A stretch of DNA of 64,000 nt, taken from Sphingomonas jatrophae. Lineage in GTDB: Bacteria > Pseudomonadota > Alphaproteobacteria > Sphingomonadales > Sphingomonadaceae. The position numbers were made by a program, and so were the translations under genes. Positions 23,598 to 34,028 of the stretch are shown here, piece after piece (within the stretch, counting starts at the first letter, position 1; each line of letters starts with the position of its first letter). The stretch covers positions 682,001 through 746,000 of the forward strand of contig NZ_FOZG01000003.1 in assembly GCF_900113315.1 (NCBI RefSeq). The letters run 5' to 3'. The notes beneath the pieces are model-generated. The model ran no database searches and had not been told where the DNA came from. It saw only the letters and a program-made list of their open reading frames with translations.

Positions 23598-24260
23598 ATG
23601 CAACAGCCTGTCCGCATCGCCCCGTCCATCCTGTCCGCCGATTTCGCCCGACTGGGCGAGGAGGTGCGCGCCATCGATGCGGCGGGGGCCGACTGGATCC
23701 ATGTCGACGTGATGGACGGGCATTTCGTGCCCAACCTGACGATCGGACCGGCGGTGGTGAAGGCGCTGCGCCCGCACACGGCCAAGCGCTTCGACGTGCA
23801 CCTGATGATCTCGCCGGTGGACGAATATCTCGACGCCTTCGCCGAGGCGGGGGCCGACCAGCTGACCGTGCATCCCGAGGCGGGGCCGCACCTTCACCGC
23901 ACGATCCAGCGGATCAAGGCGCTCGGCAAGCGCGCGGGCGTGGCGCTCAATCCCGCGACGCCGGCCAAGATGCTCGACTATGTGCTGGAGGAAGTGGATC
24001 TGGTGCTGGTGATGAGCGTCAATCCGGGCTTCGGCGGGCAGAGCTTCATCGAATCGCAGTTCCGCAAGATCGAGGCGATCCGCAAGTCGATCGACAAGCT
24101 GGGCAAGCCCATCGATCTCGAGGTGGACGGCGGCGTCGATCAGGCCAATGCCGCGCGCGTGATCGCCGCGGGCGCCGATGCGCTGGTCGCCGGCACCGCG
24201 ACGTTCAAGGGCGGGCCGGACGCCTATGCTGCCAACATCCGGGCGCTGCGCGGGGCATGA
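23598..24260 (+). CDS. rpe: Ribulose-phosphate 3-epimerase
   Basis: Interconverts ribulose 5-phosphate and xylulose 5-phosphate in the pentose phosphate pathway. The 220-residue TIM barrel has [18 protein letters not shown] at the N-terminus, the metal/catalytic segment [22 protein letters not shown] (about 30-51), [15 protein letters not shown] (about 141-151) and EVDGGV (catalytic Asp, about 176-181). All expected catalytic residues are present. Its stop overlaps the next start by four bases (ATGA). Confidence 0.97.
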   Translation: MQQPVRIAPSILSADFARLGEEVRAIDAAGADWIHVDVMDGHFVPNLTIGPAVVKALRPHTAKRFDVHLMISPVDEYLDAFAEAGADQLTVHPEAGPHLHRTIQRIKALGKRAGVALNPATPAKMLDYVLEEVDLVLVMSVNPGFGGQSFIESQFRKIEAIRKSIDKLGKPIDLEVDGGVDQANAARVIAAGADALVAGTATFKGGPDAYAANIRALRGA

Positions 24261-25972
24261 CGGCGGAGCGCCCGGTCGACGGGATCGAGCCGGGCCGACG
24301 GCTGATCCGCGTCGAATCGGAGCGCGGCCTGTCGCTGGCCGAGCGGCTGACCAACCAGCTGGCGCGGTTGAGCTGGCGCACGCCGTTGCATGCGGTGCGC
24401 CTGCGCGGACGCTATCCGCTCAAGTTGCTCGGCGTGCCGGAGGACCCGCTGCCGGGATCGGCGGCGGCAGGGCGCGAGATGCTGGCGGGCAGCATCGCCC
24501 ATCGCGGCGAGACGACCGAGATCGAGCCGCTCGACTTCGCCCGGATGCCCGGATCGGCCGCCTTCGCCGATCATCTCCAGAGCTTCGCCTGGCTGCGCGA
24601 CCTCGCCGCGGCGACGGACCGCGTGAAGGGCGCGCCCATCGCCGAACTGCTGATGCGGCGCTGGCTGGCGGCGCATGGCTCGACCGTCGCCGATGCGGCG
24701 TGGCGGCCGGACCTGTGGGGGCGGCGCATCCTGTTCTGGGGCGCCTATGCCCCCTACATCCTGTCGTCGACCGACATCGTCTATCGCTCCGCCGTGCTGA
24801 ACGGGCTGGCGCGGGGCGCGCGGCACCTCGACCGGAGTGCCGACAAGGCGCCGCTCGGCCTGCCGCGGATCGCCGCCTGGGCGGGCGTGATCGCGGCGGG
24901 GCTGCTGATCCCCGGCGGCGACGGGCGCGTGGCGCATGGCGAGGCGGGGCTCGGCCGCACGCTGGGACTGGCGCTCTACGCCGATGGCGGGCTGACCAGC
25001 CGCTCGCCGCTCGACCAGATCGAGGCGATCGAGCTGCTGGCGATGCTGGCGCAGGTCTATGCGGTGCGACGGCGCGAGCCGGCCGCGGCGATCGCGCAGG
25101 CGCTGGCGCGGGCGGTGCCGGCGCTGCTCGGCGTGACGCTGGGCGATGGCGGGCTGTCGAGCTGGCAGGGCGGCGCGCCTCTGCGGGCGGCACGCGTGGC
25201 GGCGGCGGTGACGGCCTCGGGCGTGCGGGGACGGCCGCTCCGGCAGGCGCGCGACTGGGGCTATCAGCGGCTGTCCGCGGTGCAGACTTTACTGGTGCTC
25301 GACGCCGCGCCGCCGCCGATCGCGCGCGGCGCAGGCGGCTGCGCCTCGACGCTCGCCTTCGAGCTGTCGGACGGGCCGCACCGGCTGATCGTCAATTGCG
25401 GCGGCGCAGGCGGCGGCATGGCGCTGCCGGCGGAGCTGGCGCAGGCGCTGCGCGCGACGGCGGCGCACTCCACCCTGGTGCTGGCGGACGCCAACTCGAC
25501 CGCGATCCACGCCGACGGCTCGCTCGGCCGGGGGGTGAGCGAGGTGGAGCTGGACCGGCAGGAGCTGGAGGCGGGATCGCGGCTTGAGGTGAGCCATGAC
25601 GGCTATGTCCGCCGCCACGGCCTGATCCACCGGCGCAACCTGCTGCTGGCCGCCGATGGCCGCGAGCTGAAGGGCGAGGACATCCTCCTCCCCTCGGGCC
25701 GCCGCCGCGCGACCGACCTGCCCTTCGCCATCCGCTTCCACCTGGCGCCCGGCGTCGAGGCGAGCGCGACCGCCGACGGGCTCGGCGCGCTGCTGCGCAT
25801 CACGGAAGGCGCGCTGTGGCAGTTCCGCTGCCGCGGCGGCACGCTCAGCGTCGAGGAAAGCCTGTGGGTGGACCCGACGGGGCGGCCACGGGGGACGAGC
25901 CAGCTGGTGGTGACGGGAATGAGCCCCGCGGGCGGGGCGAGCGTCGGCTGGGTGCTGAAGCGGGCGGGGTAG
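24257..25972 (+). CDS. Heparinase II/III family protein
   Basis: A 571-residue protein with the N-terminal alpha/alpha toroid and C-terminal beta-sheet domain of the heparinase II/III family of uronate polysaccharide lyases. Visible features are [33 protein letters not shown] in the helical part, and [10 protein letters not shown] and [23 protein letters not shown] in the C-terminal part. No signal peptide is seen, so the protein may be cytoplasmic. The arrangement rpe, then this gene, then purH suggests a conserved neighbourhood. The substrate is unknown; it could act on cell-surface or exopolysaccharide uronates. Confidence 0.8.
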   Translation: MTAERPVDGIEPGRRLIRVESERGLSLAERLTNQLARLSWRTPLHAVRLRGRYPLKLLGVPEDPLPGSAAAGREMLAGSIAHRGETTEIEPLDFARMPGSAAFADHLQSFAWLRDLAAATDRVKGAPIAELLMRRWLAAHGSTVADAAWRPDLWGRRILFWGAYAPYILSSTDIVYRSAVLNGLARGARHLDRSADKAPLGLPRIAAWAGVIAAGLLIPGGDGRVAHGEAGLGRTLGLALYADGGLTSRSPLDQIEAIELLAMLAQVYAVRRREPAAAIAQALARAVPALLGVTLGDGGLSSWQGGAPLRAARVAAAVTASGVRGRPLRQARDWGYQRLSAVQTLLVLDAAPPPIARGAGGCASTLAFELSDGPHRLIVNCGGAGGGMALPAELAQALRATAAHSTLVLADANSTAIHADGSLGRGVSEVELDRQELEAGSRLEVSHDGYVRRHGLIHRRNLLLAADGRELKGEDILLPSGRRRATDLPFAIRFHLAPGVEASATADGLGALLRITEGALWQFRCRGGTLSVEESLWVDPTGRPRGTSQLVVTGMSPAGGASVGWVLKRAG

Positions 25973-25988
25973 AACCGCCGCTCTCCTG

Positions 25989-26082
25989 CGTCATGCCAGC
26001 GAAAGCTGGCATCTTGTGAGGCTTGGCCCAGGCTGTCGGAGTGCCAGGCCCTTGGGAGACCCCAGCTTGCGCTGGGGTGACG
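25989..26082. repeat. Family B palindromic repeat downstream of the heparinase-like gene
   Basis: Inverted units CGTCATGCCAGCG...CTGGCATCTTG (25989-26015) and GGGAGACCCCAGC...GCTGGGGTGACG (about 26054-26082), closely similar to the element at 21013-21088 but with a longer middle. Confidence 0.85.
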
Positions 26083-26609
26083 GGAGGCGCGTAGGACGCT
26101 GCCGCGGATTTTGCCCGTAATGACAAGGAGTAGAGGCCGACCGGCGCGTCCTGGTGCGCGCATCCGGGAGGGGGTCGCCCTTGGAAGGGCCGCCCGCCTC
26201 AAGGTTATGGCGCGTCTGCCTTCGAGACGCTGCCGGTTCGGATGCGGGATGGTGACGGGGACAAGCGACCATGCCCCGCGACTGCCCGCATCCCGGCCCG
26301 GGGTATCGCCCGCGCCGTTCAGTCTATTTCGCGAAGCTTCGGCTGGGAGCCGGATGTCTTCGCGCCGGTCGGTGCCCGAAAGGCTGCCTCTTGCCCGCTG
26401 CCGCGATCACTGGTGGCGAGCGGGTGGGCTGGTAGCCGATCTGGTTCGTTTTGTCAAGATGGGGAGGGTTGGCGTGGGCGGGTTGATCCAGCGGTGGCGC
26501 GGGTCGGCTGCCTGGTGGACCCCGGAACAAGTCCGAGGCGACGAGCGATAAGGCGACGTCCGCTGACGCGCGATTGCGGACATTTGCGGTTGAGGGCACA
26601 GTCAGGGCT
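26083..26609. other. Gene-poor intergenic region with a degenerate family A repeat
   Basis: About 530 bases without a convincing gene. Open frames exist on both strands, but none has a ribosome-binding site or protein-like composition. A degenerate family A repeat unit lies at 26514-26543 (GGTGGACCCCGGAACAAGTC, then CGAGGCGACG), with the hairpin partly decayed. Nothing else was recognised. Confidence 0.6.
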
Positions 26610-26972
26610 ATGAGCAGCAAGCCGCCAAAAACTCCGCAGCAAAAGAAAGCTTTGAGCCTCCGACTCGATCGCCGGAACACTTACGGTGAAAGCCCGCATG
26701 GAGCACGCAAAGCAATCCCGTTGAGGAAGGCGAAAGAGAATCGCCGCATACGTCACGAGAACAATCAAGCTCTGGCTGGGCTTGAGCGTCTAGATGAGGC
26801 TTCTTCCGATCTTATCGAAAGCTCAGCCAGGCAGAACTCGACGAAGACTGGTGGGTGGAAGAAGTCTCCGGACGCGCCGCTTTCTGAGGCGCTCGATCGC
26901 ACATCAGAGAAGCGAGAGGGCCGTGTCGGTCGGAAATCCGCCGCTCGGCTGTCGGAGACGAACGTCCGGTAA
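26610..26972 (+). CDS. Conserved hypothetical protein, Lys/Arg-rich
   Basis: A 120-residue, strongly basic, hydrophilic protein. The N-terminal motif PKTPQQKKALSLRLDRRNTYG followed by RKAIPLRKAKENRRIRHE looks like a conserved hypothetical family (a K-K-A-L-S...D-R-R-N-x-Y-G-E signature); no function is known to me. Base composition is clearly lower in GC than the neighbours, so it may have been acquired. The start is ATG 26610; an in-frame ATG at 26574 adds 12 residues. It is convergent with the gene remnant that follows. Confidence 0.6.
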   Translation: MSSKPPKTPQQKKALSLRLDRRNTYGESPHGARKAIPLRKAKENRRIRHENNQALAGLERLDEASSDLIESSARQNSTKTGGWKKSPDAPLSEALDRTSEKREGRVGRKSAARLSETNVR

Positions 26973-26980
26973 TCACCATT

Positions 26981-27211
26981 TCAGACGTCAAAACGCTCTA
27001 TCCGGATGTCGCCGAGATCCGGGTAATGTATCAAGCCGGCCTGATCATCCACAACAAGGATGCCCGTCTCTAGGTAGTCCCACTCCGAAGCCGGATAATC
27101 CGAAGCGAAGGCTTGCTCCTCGATGAGCGCTACGAGGGTGCCCGCACAGCCGTCTACCTTGACCCTATCGCCAACCCGCAGCTCTCCGCCTCTTGCGCTG
27201 CCTGCCTGCTT
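26981..27211 (-). pseudogene. C-terminal remnant of an unidentified gene (no start codon)
   Basis: The minus strand has a 76-codon open frame with protein-like composition ([20 protein letters not shown], then [20 protein letters not shown], then ILVVDDQAGLIHYPDLGDI) ending at a TGA. The frame is bounded upstream by an in-frame TAG (27212-27214) and contains no ATG, GTG or TTG usable to start the whole segment. It looks like the 3' end of a gene whose front was lost when the region was rearranged. The sequence resembles small bacterial proteins with an SH3-like V-G-D-x-V start. The family is not identified. Confidence 0.5.
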
Positions 27212-27344
27212 CTACCCGGTATGTCCGCTTTCCACCAACTCCGGACATCGGGCCAAGCCTGCGGCGTCGACCGTCACGGCGGATGACAGAACGCCGCCCC
27301 TTCCCGCTTTCGCTTGGCGGCTTGGCCGACTACAGGCTCGCGCC

Positions 27345-28916
27345 ATGACCGATATCGCCATCCGCCGCGCGCTGCTTTCCGTCTCGGACAAGAGCGGGCT
27401 TGTCGACCTGGGCCGTGCGCTGGCGGACAAGGGGGTGGAGCTGGTCTCGACCGGCGGGACGGCGAAGGCGCTGCGCGAGGCGGGGCTGGCGGTGCGGGAC
27501 GTGTCCGACCTGACCGGCTTTCCCGAGATGATGGACGGGCGCGTAAAGACGCTGCACCCGATCGTGCATGGCGGCCTGCTGGCGGTGCGCGACAATGCCG
27601 AGCATGTCGCATCGATGGAGGCGCACGGGATCGGCGCGATCGATCTGGTGGTGGTCAACCTCTACCCGTTCGAGGCGACGGTGGCGAAGGGCGCCGCGCG
27701 CGACGAGATCATCGAGAATATCGACATCGGTGGCCCGTCGATGGTGCGCTCGGCGGCGAAGAACCATGCGTCGGTCGCGATCGTGACCGATCCGGCGGAT
27801 TACGCGCTGGTCGGCAGCGGCACCACGACGCTGGAGGATCGCCGCCGCTTCGCCGCCAAGGCCTATGCGGCGACGGCCGCTTACGATGCGGCGATCGCGA
27901 CGTGGTTCGGCCGGGTCGATCAAAGCGAGGCCTTCCCGCCGGTGCAGGCGGAGGCGCGGCGGCTCGCCATGCCGCTGCGCTATGGCGAGAATCCGCATCA
28001 GGCGGCGGCGCTCTATTTCCCGGCAGGCGCGCACGCGGCCGGCATCGCGCAGGCACGGCAGGTGCAGGGCAAGGAGCTGAGCTACAACAACCTGAACGAC
28101 GCCAATGCCGCGCTGGAGCTGGTCGCCGAGTTCCGCGACGGGCCGCCGACGGTGGTGATCGTCAAACATGCCAATCCGTGCGGCGTGGCGACGGGCGACA
28201 CGCTGGCCGAGGCGTTCAAGGCGGCGCTGGAGTGCGACAGCGTGTCGGCCTTCGGCGGCATCGTCGCGGTCAATCGCCCGCTCGACGGGGCGACGGCGGA
28301 GGCGATCAGCGCGATCTTCACCGAGGTGGTCGCCGCCCCTGATGCGGACGAGGCGGCGAAGGCGGTGTTCGCGCGCAAGAAGAATTTGCGCCTGCTGCTG
28401 ACGGGCGACCTGCCCGATCCCGCGCGCGCCGGCCAGACGGCGGTGCCGATCGCCGGCGGCATCCTGGTGCAGGATCGCGACAATGGCCGCGTCACGCGCG
28501 ACATGCTGAAGGTCGTGACCAAGCGGCACCCGACCGAGCAGGAAATTGCCGACTGCCTGTTCGCGTGGACCGTGGCCAAGCACGTCAAGTCGAACGCGAT
28601 CGTCTATGCCAGGGACGGCATCACCGCCGGCATCGGTGCGGGCCAGATGAACCGTCGCGATTCGAGCCGCATCGCCGCCGCCAAGGCGGTCGAGGCGGCG
28701 GAGACGCATGGCTGGGGCACGTCACGCGCGGTCGGCTCGGCGGTAGCGTCGGACGCCTTCTTCCCCTTCCCCGACGGGCTGCTGGCGGCGGCCGAGGCGG
28801 GGGCGACGGCGGTGATCCAGCCGGGCGGCTCGATCCGCGATGCGGACGTGATCGCCGCGGCCGACGAGGCCGGGCTGGCGATGATGTTCACGGGCATGCG
28901 CCACTTCCGCCACTGA
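27345..28916 (+). CDS. purH: Bifunctional AICAR formyltransferase / IMP cyclohydrolase
   Basis: Catalyses the last two steps of IMP synthesis. The 523-residue protein starts at [24 protein letters not shown]; the frame is open further upstream, but that part is not PurH-like. The MGS-like cyclohydrolase domain has [14 protein letters not shown] and [15 protein letters not shown]. The formyltransferase domain has [59 protein letters not shown] and the C-terminal [10 protein letters not shown] ... [12 protein letters not shown]. All expected motifs are present. It converges on the flippase gene. Confidence 0.97.
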   Translation: MTDIAIRRALLSVSDKSGLVDLGRALADKGVELVSTGGTAKALREAGLAVRDVSDLTGFPEMMDGRVKTLHPIVHGGLLAVRDNAEHVASMEAHGIGAIDLVVVNLYPFEATVAKGAARDEIIENIDIGGPSMVRSAAKNHASVAIVTDPADYALVGSGTTTLEDRRRFAAKAYAATAAYDAAIATWFGRVDQSEAFPPVQAEARRLAMPLRYGENPHQAAALYFPAGAHAAGIAQARQVQGKELSYNNLNDANAALELVAEFRDGPPTVVIVKHANPCGVATGDTLAEAFKAALECDSVSAFGGIVAVNRPLDGATAEAISAIFTEVVAAPDADEAAKAVFARKKNLRLLLTGDLPDPARAGQTAVPIAGGILVQDRDNGRVTRDMLKVVTKRHPTEQEIADCLFAWTVAKHVKSNAIVYARDGITAGIGAGQMNRRDSSRIAAAKAVEAAETHGWGTSRAVGSAVASDAFFPFPDGLLAAAEAGATAVIQPGGSIRDADVIAAADEAGLAMMFTGMRHFRH

Positions 28917-28927
28917 CGGGCTGAGAC

Positions 28928-28953
28928 GCCCGCCGCCATCAGGCGGCGGCGGG
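28928..28953. terminator. GC-rich hairpin between purH and the flippase gene
   Basis: GCCCGCCGCC-ATCA-GGCGGCGGCGGGC is a long stem with a four-base loop, one side offset by a bulge, in the 22-base convergent gap and the last codons of the flippase gene. No U-tract is seen. It may stop transcripts from either side. Confidence 0.45.
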
Positions 28954-30510
28954 CTCCGCCGCCACGTCCTTGGGCTTGAGGCGGAACAGCTCGCGATCCT
29001 CGTGGCTGAAGCCGCGGCGCCAGATCACCCAGCCGTAGGCGCCAAGGATCAGCGCGACGCCGAGGCTGAGCTGCGTCCATTCGGGGGTGAGCAGCACCAG
29101 CGCGCCTGCCGCCGCCGCCGCCAGCGTGGCGGGGAGCAGCGCCCAGCGCCAGCCGGACACGCGCGCGCCCAGCAGCCGCGCCGCCAGCCGCGACTTGGCG
29201 ATCGAGGCGAAGGCGAGCGCGACCATGAGGCCGATGGCGACGCCCGCCGCCGAGATCGGATCGGCGCGCGGATCGACCTCCGGCCGGGTCGACCAGCCCC
29301 AATCCCGCAGCAGCGGCACCGCTTCGCGCAGCGCATAGATCAGCCCGACCGAGACGAGCACCTGCACGATCACCATCGCCAGCGAGATGACAAGATTGCG
29401 CCAGCGGGCGACGTAGATCAGCGCCGCCTCGCTCACCGCCGCCGTCGCCGCAATCGCCTCCGCGCCGAGCAGGAAGGCGAGCGCGGCGGTGCCGCCGACG
29501 AAGGTCGGGCCGACCAGCCCCATCACCGCCTCGCCCGGGATGCCGAGCGCGAGCGCGATGCCGAGCTGTGCGGCGATGATCCAGAAGCCGACCTGGCGCA
29601 CCTGCTTGGCGACGGCGGGCTTGTCCCCCTCCCCCAGCTTCTGCGTGATGACGGGGCCGAGGATCGGATCGAAGCTGGTCTTCAGCTTTTGCGGCAGCGA
29701 GGCGACCTGCTGCGCGACATAATAGATGCCGACGATATCGGGCAGGAAGAAGCGGCCGAGGATGTAGATGTCGAGCCGGCGCGAACCCCACTCGATCGCG
29801 TCGGCGCCGGCCAGCGGCACGTTGCGCAGCGCGAGCTTGGCCAGCACCGCCGGCTTCGGCGCCCAGCCGCGCGGGTGCCCGTAGCTGCGCAGCAGCGGCA
29901 CGATCGAGGCGGTCAGCGCGGCGATGGTGGAGAGGACATAGGCCAGGATCAGCCCGTCGCGGCGCGAGTAGAAAGCGAGGGCGGCGGCGGCGATGCTGAT
30001 CGTCCACGGCTCGACGATGGCGCGCGCCTTGACGGTCGCCGCCACGTCGCCGCGATAGGCGAGCGCGGCGAGCGCGATGTCGCTGAGCGCCCAGCCGAAG
30101 ATGGTGAGCGGCAGCAGCCAGTCGAGCCCGTAGATCGGCGAATTGGGGAACATGAGCTGCGGCATGGCGATCAGCACGCCCGCCGCCACGACCGAGCCGA
30201 ACATGGTGAGCAGCAGCGCATCCCAGACGATATGGACGTGCGGGCGCTTCTCCTCCGACAGCTGGCGCGCCAGCCCGCGCTTCAGCCCGAGCGTGGCGAG
30301 CTGTGCGGCGAACTCCACCGTGATCGTCGCCAGCGCGAACCGGCCGAGCGCGTCGGCGCCGTAGACGCGTCCGGCGATGAACAGGAAGGGCAGCCGCGCG
30401 GCCAGGCGGATGAGGAAGCCGAACACGTTGGTGCGCCCGCCCTTGGCGAGCGCGGCCATGTCGGCGCCGGGGGCGTGAAGGTCGAGCCCCTCGGCGGCAG
30501 GCTTGCTCAA
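28939..30510 (-). CDS. Polysaccharide flippase, Wzx/MOP superfamily
   Basis: A 523-residue membrane protein with 12 to 14 predicted helices, of the oligosaccharidyl-lipid flippase type that moves lipid-linked repeat units across the inner membrane. Typical features are [37 protein letters not shown] at the N-terminus, the central [34 protein letters not shown] and [12 protein letters not shown]. It overlaps polA by four bases (ATGA), so it is translated after it. It may be the flippase for the exopolysaccharide locus 15-20 kb away, which has no wzx visible; this is inference. Confidence 0.8.
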   Translation of the reverse strand: MSKPAAEGLDLHAPGADMAALAKGGRTNVFGFLIRLAARLPFLFIAGRVYGADALGRFALATITVEFAAQLATLGLKRGLARQLSEEKRPHVHIVWDALLLTMFGSVVAAGVLIAMPQLMFPNSPIYGLDWLLPLTIFGWALSDIALAALAYRGDVAATVKARAIVEPWTISIAAAALAFYSRRDGLILAYVLSTIAALTASIVPLLRSYGHPRGWAPKPAVLAKLALRNVPLAGADAIEWGSRRLDIYILGRFFLPDIVGIYYVAQQVASLPQKLKTSFDPILGPVITQKLGEGDKPAVAKQVRQVGFWIIAAQLGIALALGIPGEAVMGLVGPTFVGGTAALAFLLGAEAIAATAAVSEAALIYVARWRNLVISLAMVIVQVLVSVGLIYALREAVPLLRDWGWSTRPEVDPRADPISAAGVAIGLMVALAFASIAKSRLAARLLGARVSGWRWALLPATLAAAAAGALVLLTPEWTQLSLGVALILGAYGWVIWRRGFSHEDRELFRLKPKDVAAEPAAA

Positions 30511-33245
30511 TGCGCGTCGCCCCAGTTCGCCGCGACGCCGATCTCGACGCCCAGGGGCACGTCGAGGCGGATGGCGGGTTCGGCCGCGCGCTCCATGGTC
30601 TCGCGGATCACCGCGGTGGCGGCGTCGACCTGCGCCTCCGGCAGCTCGAAGACGAGTTCGTCATGGACCTGGAGGAGCATGCGCACGTCGCCCAAGCCCG
30701 CGGCGGCGAGGTTCGGCCCCATGCGCACCATCGCGCGCTTGATGATGTCCGCACTGGTGCCCTGGATCGGCGCGTTAATCGCCTGCCGCTCGGCGCCCTG
30801 CCGCTCGCCCACCGTCTTGCCCTTGATCGCGGGCAGATGCAGCTTGCGGCCGAACAGGGTGGTGACGAAGCCGTGCTCGCGCACCTGCGCGATCGTCTCG
30901 GCGATGTAGCGGTTGATGCCGGGGAACCGCTCGAAATAGCGGTCGATCATCGCCTGCGCGTCCGCCCGGTCGGTGCCGAGGCGGGCGGCGAGGCCCCAGG
31001 ACGAGATGCCGTAGAGGATGGCGAAGTTGATCGTCTTGGCCCGCCCGCGCGTGTCGCGATTGACCTCGCCGAACAGCTCTGTGGCCGTCAGGCTGTGGAT
31101 GTCGGTGCCCTCGGCGAAGGCCTGCTTCAACTGCGGCACGTCGGCCATGTGCGCGGCGAGGCGGAGCTCGATCTGGGAATAGTCGGCGGAGATCAGGACA
31201 TTGCCCGGCCCCGCGACGAAGGCGTGGCGGATGCGGCGGCCGACCTCGGTGCGGATCGGGATGTTCTGGAGGTTCGGCTCGTTCGACGACAGCCGCCCGG
31301 TCTGCGCGACGGCGAGCGAATAGCTGGTGTGGACGCGCCCCGTCTCCGGGTTGATCTCCTGCTGAAGCGCATCGGTGTAGGTCGACTTGAGCTTGGTCAT
31401 CTGGCGCCAGTCGAGCACCTTGCGGGCGATCTCCGCCCCTTCGCCGGCCAGCCGCTCAAGCTCGGTCACGTCGGTAGACCAGGCGCCCGACTTGCCCTTC
31501 TTGCCGCCCTTCAGGCCCATCCCCTCGAACAGCACCTTGCCGAGCTGCTGCGGCGAGCCGATGGCGAACTTCGTGCCGGCAATCTCGTGCACCTCGCCTT
31601 CCAGCCGCAGGATCTCCTGCCCGAACTCGGCGGACAGGCGGGCAAGCTCGGCGCGGTCGACGAGGATGCCGGCGCGCTCCATCTCGGCAATGACGGGCAC
31701 GAGCGGGCGATCGACCAGCTCGTAGACGCGGGTGGCGGCTTCGAGGCCCAGCCGCGGCTTCAGCTTGCGCCACAGGCGGAGCGTGACGTCCGCATCCTCG
31801 GCGGCATATTCGGTCGCCTTGTCGAGCGGCACCTTGTCGAAGGTGATCGCGCTCTTGCCCGTGCCGCAGACCGTCTTGAACTCGATGCAGGCGTGGCTGA
31901 GGTGGCGCTTGGCGAGATCGTCCATCCCGTGGGCCCCGAGACCCGCGTCGAGATCGTAGGACAGCAGCATCGTGTCGTCATAGGGCGTCACGTCCACGCC
32001 GTGGCGGCGGAACATGATGAGGTCATATTTGAGGTTCTGGCCGATCTTGAGGATCGATGGATCCTCCATCAGCGGCTTGAGCTTGCCCAGCACCGTCTCG
32101 CGCGAGAGCTGCGCGGGCGCTTCCGCCAGCAGGCCGTCGCCGCCATGTGCGATGGGGATGTAGCAGGCCTTGCCGGGCGCGGTAGCGAGGCTGATGCCGA
32201 CGAGCGTCGCGCGGATGCAGTCGAGGTCGTTCGTCTCGGTATCGACCGCGACGGCGCCCGCCGCAAAGGCGTCGGCGATCCAGCGGTCGAGCGCGGCCTC
32301 GTCGGTGACCGTCTCGTAATCCTTGTGCACGAAGGCGGGCTCGTCCGCGGGCCGGGGCGGCGGCGGGGCGGCATCGGCGGTGGCGCCGCCGAGCTTGGTG
32401 AGCAGCGAGCGGAAGCCCTGATCCTCAAGGAAGGCGCGCAAGGGCTCGGGGGGCACGCCCTGCATCGCCAGCTGGTCGAGCGGCTGGGCGAGCGGGCGAT
32501 CGCACACCAGCCGGACGAGTTCGCGGCTCATCCGCGCGGCATCGGCATGATCGATCAGCGACTGGCGGAGCTTCGGCTTCTTGATCCCATCGGCCGCGGC
32601 CAGCACGTTCTCGAGGTTGCCATGCTCCTGGATGAGCTGCGCCGCGGTCTTGGCGCCGACGCCGGGGACGCCGGGCACATTGTCGACGCTGTCGCCCATC
32701 AGCGCGAGCACGTCGCCGAGCTGTTCGGGGGGCACGCCGAACTTCTCGACCACTTCGGCAGCACCGATGCGGCGGTTGTTCATCGTGTCGAGCAGGTCGA
32801 GCCCCGGCTCGATCAGCTGCATCAGATCCTTGTCGGACGAGACGATCGTCACCTGCCAGCCCTCGGCCAGCGCGGCCTTGGCGTAGCAGGCGATGATGTC
32901 GTCCGCCTCCAGCCCCTCCTCCTCGATGCACGGCACCGAGAAGGCGCGGACGGCATCGCGAATCACCGGGAATTGCGGCGTGAGATCAGGCGGCGGCGGC
33001 GGGCGGTGCGCCTTGTACTGATCGTACATCGTGTTGCGGAACGTCTTGGACGAGGCGTCGAAGATCACCGCGAGGTGGCTCGGCCCGTCGGCCCGGCCGA
33101 GATCGTCGAGCAGCTTCCACAACATGGTGGTGAAGCCGTAGACGGCGCCGGCCGGCTGGCCATGGCGGTTGGTCAGCGGCGGCAGCCGGTGATAGGCGCG
33201 GAAGATGTAGCCCGAGCCGTCGACGAGATAGAGGTGGTTGGCCAT
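30507..33245 (-). CDS. polA: DNA polymerase I
   Basis: Repair and Okazaki-fragment polymerase. It is 912 residues with three domains: 5' nuclease ([20 protein letters not shown] at the start, then [14 protein letters not shown]), 3'-5' proofreading exonuclease ([21 protein letters not shown] near 335, with [17 protein letters not shown]), and the polymerase core ([60 protein letters not shown]). The exonuclease Asp and Glu are both present (DTE). Length is normal. A hairpin just upstream separates it from tetR. Confidence 0.98.
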   Translation of the reverse strand: MANHLYLVDGSGYIFRAYHRLPPLTNRHGQPAGAVYGFTTMLWKLLDDLGRADGPSHLAVIFDASSKTFRNTMYDQYKAHRPPPPPDLTPQFPVIRDAVRAFSVPCIEEEGLEADDIIACYAKAALAEGWQVTIVSSDKDLMQLIEPGLDLLDTMNNRRIGAAEVVEKFGVPPEQLGDVLALMGDSVDNVPGVPGVGAKTAAQLIQEHGNLENVLAAADGIKKPKLRQSLIDHADAARMSRELVRLVCDRPLAQPLDQLAMQGVPPEPLRAFLEDQGFRSLLTKLGGATADAAPPPPRPADEPAFVHKDYETVTDEAALDRWIADAFAAGAVAVDTETNDLDCIRATLVGISLATAPGKACYIPIAHGGDGLLAEAPAQLSRETVLGKLKPLMEDPSILKIGQNLKYDLIMFRRHGVDVTPYDDTMLLSYDLDAGLGAHGMDDLAKRHLSHACIEFKTVCGTGKSAITFDKVPLDKATEYAAEDADVTLRLWRKLKPRLGLEAATRVYELVDRPLVPVIAEMERAGILVDRAELARLSAEFGQEILRLEGEVHEIAGTKFAIGSPQQLGKVLFEGMGLKGGKKGKSGAWSTDVTELERLAGEGAEIARKVLDWRQMTKLKSTYTDALQQEINPETGRVHTSYSLAVAQTGRLSSNEPNLQNIPIRTEVGRRIRHAFVAGPGNVLISADYSQIELRLAAHMADVPQLKQAFAEGTDIHSLTATELFGEVNRDTRGRAKTINFAILYGISSWGLAARLGTDRADAQAMIDRYFERFPGINRYIAETIAQVREHGFVTTLFGRKLHLPAIKGKTVGERQGAERQAINAPIQGTSADIIKRAMVRMGPNLAAAGLGDVRMLLQVHDELVFELPEAQVDAATAVIRETMERAAEPAIRLDVPLGVEIGVAANWGDAH

Positions 33246-33246
33246 G

Positions 33247-33272
33247 CCCGCCGCTGCCTAGCAGGCGGCGGG
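33247..33272 (-). terminator. Hairpin between tetR and polA
   Basis: CCCGCCGCTGC, loop CTA, GCAGGCGGCGGG: a near-perfect 11-bp stem starting two bases before the polA ATG and 46 bases after the tetR stop. It probably terminates tetR transcription or structures the polA leader. No U-tract is seen. Confidence 0.5.
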
Positions 33273-33318
33273 CGACGCGGGAACGGGGTTGCCGCACGAT
33301 CGCCCGCCAGCGCACGGT

Positions 33319-33960
33319 TCAGGCGACGGCGGGGGCCTGCCGCTCCAACCCCGGCGCGATCAGGGCGACGGCATGATCGATCTGCCGCTCGATCTCCTCG
33401 GGCGTCAGCGACGGCGCGAGGCCGCAGATGACGCGCATGTGCAGCTCGCCCTTGGTCATGGCGAGGAACTGCTGCGCGGTGAGCAGCGGATCGGAACAAG
33501 CGATCACGCCGCGGGCGTCGAGCGCCGCGAGCCGGGCGGCCAGCTGGCGCTGCACCCGCTCCGGCCCCTGCGCGAAGAAGATGCGCGCGATTTCGGGAAA
33601 GCGCACGCTTTCCGCCATGACGACGCGGTGGAGCGCCAGGGCATCGGGCTGGAAGATCACCTCCAGCATCCGCCGCCCGATGGTGCGCAGCAGATCGCGC
33701 ACGTCGCCCGTCGGCGGATCGGGATCGTAGAGCGTGGCGAGGATGGTCGCGCATTTCCGCTCCATCACCGCCTCGAACAGGGCCTCCTTGGAGGGAAAGT
33801 ATTTGTAGAGCGTCGCCTTGGAGCCGCCGAGCCGCGCCGCGATGGACGACATCGACGCCGCGGCGAAGCCTTCCGCCACGAACAGGTCGCGGGCCACATC
33901 GAGGATGTGCTCACGCCGGCACTCGGGTGCGGATCGGGCGAGGCGCGTGCTAGTGACCAT
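33319..33960 (-). CDS. TetR-family transcriptional repressor of the efflux operon
   Basis: A 213-residue TetR/AcrR-type regulator. The N-terminal DNA-binding domain (RREHILDVARDLFVAEGFAAASMSSIAARLGGSKATLYKYFPSKEALF, about 16-63) is typical. The C-terminal part, with VVMAESVRFPEIARIFFAQGPERVQRQLAARLAAL, belongs to the AefR-like group. The start is ATG 33960; longer frames exist. It is transcribed away from the NodT-EmrA-EmrB operon and shares with it two copies of an 18-base element, one covering its own start codon. It probably represses both transcripts until a drug or phenolic ligand binds. Confidence 0.9.
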   Translation of the reverse strand: MVTSTRLARSAPECRREHILDVARDLFVAEGFAAASMSSIAARLGGSKATLYKYFPSKEALFEAVMERKCATILATLYDPDPPTGDVRDLLRTIGRRMLEVIFQPDALALHRVVMAESVRFPEIARIFFAQGPERVQRQLAARLAALDARGVIACSDPLLTAQQFLAMTKGELHMRVICGLAPSLTPEEIERQIDHAVALIAPGLERQAPAVA

Positions 33961-33968
33961 CCCGTACA
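33951..33968. promoter_or_regulatory. Probable TetR operator, copy 1 (at the tetR start codon)
   Basis: TAGTGACCATCCCGTACA overlaps the tetR ATG. The second copy at 34011-34028 differs in one base. Their starts are 60 bases apart, in the same orientation. Confidence 0.7.
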
Positions 33969-34010
33969 CATAGCGCTTGACGGCCCGACGGCAAGCGGTG
34001 CAGGGGCGAA

Positions 34011-34028
34011 TAGTGACCTTCCCGTACA
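34011..34028. promoter_or_regulatory. Probable TetR operator, copy 2 (at the NodT start codon)
   Basis: TAGTGACCTTCCCGTACA overlaps the GTG start of the outer-membrane lipoprotein gene. Because each copy covers a start codon of one of two divergent genes, the pair most likely gives coordinated repression of both. Confidence 0.7.

Noticed and set aside
23324-23785. Longer form of the small acidic protein (153 codons)
   Set aside because: Extension runs antisense into rpe; the inner ATG at 23512 has AGGAG.
26111-26613. Open frames in the gap after the heparinase-like gene
   Set aside because: Several frames on both strands of equal length with random composition; no support for any.
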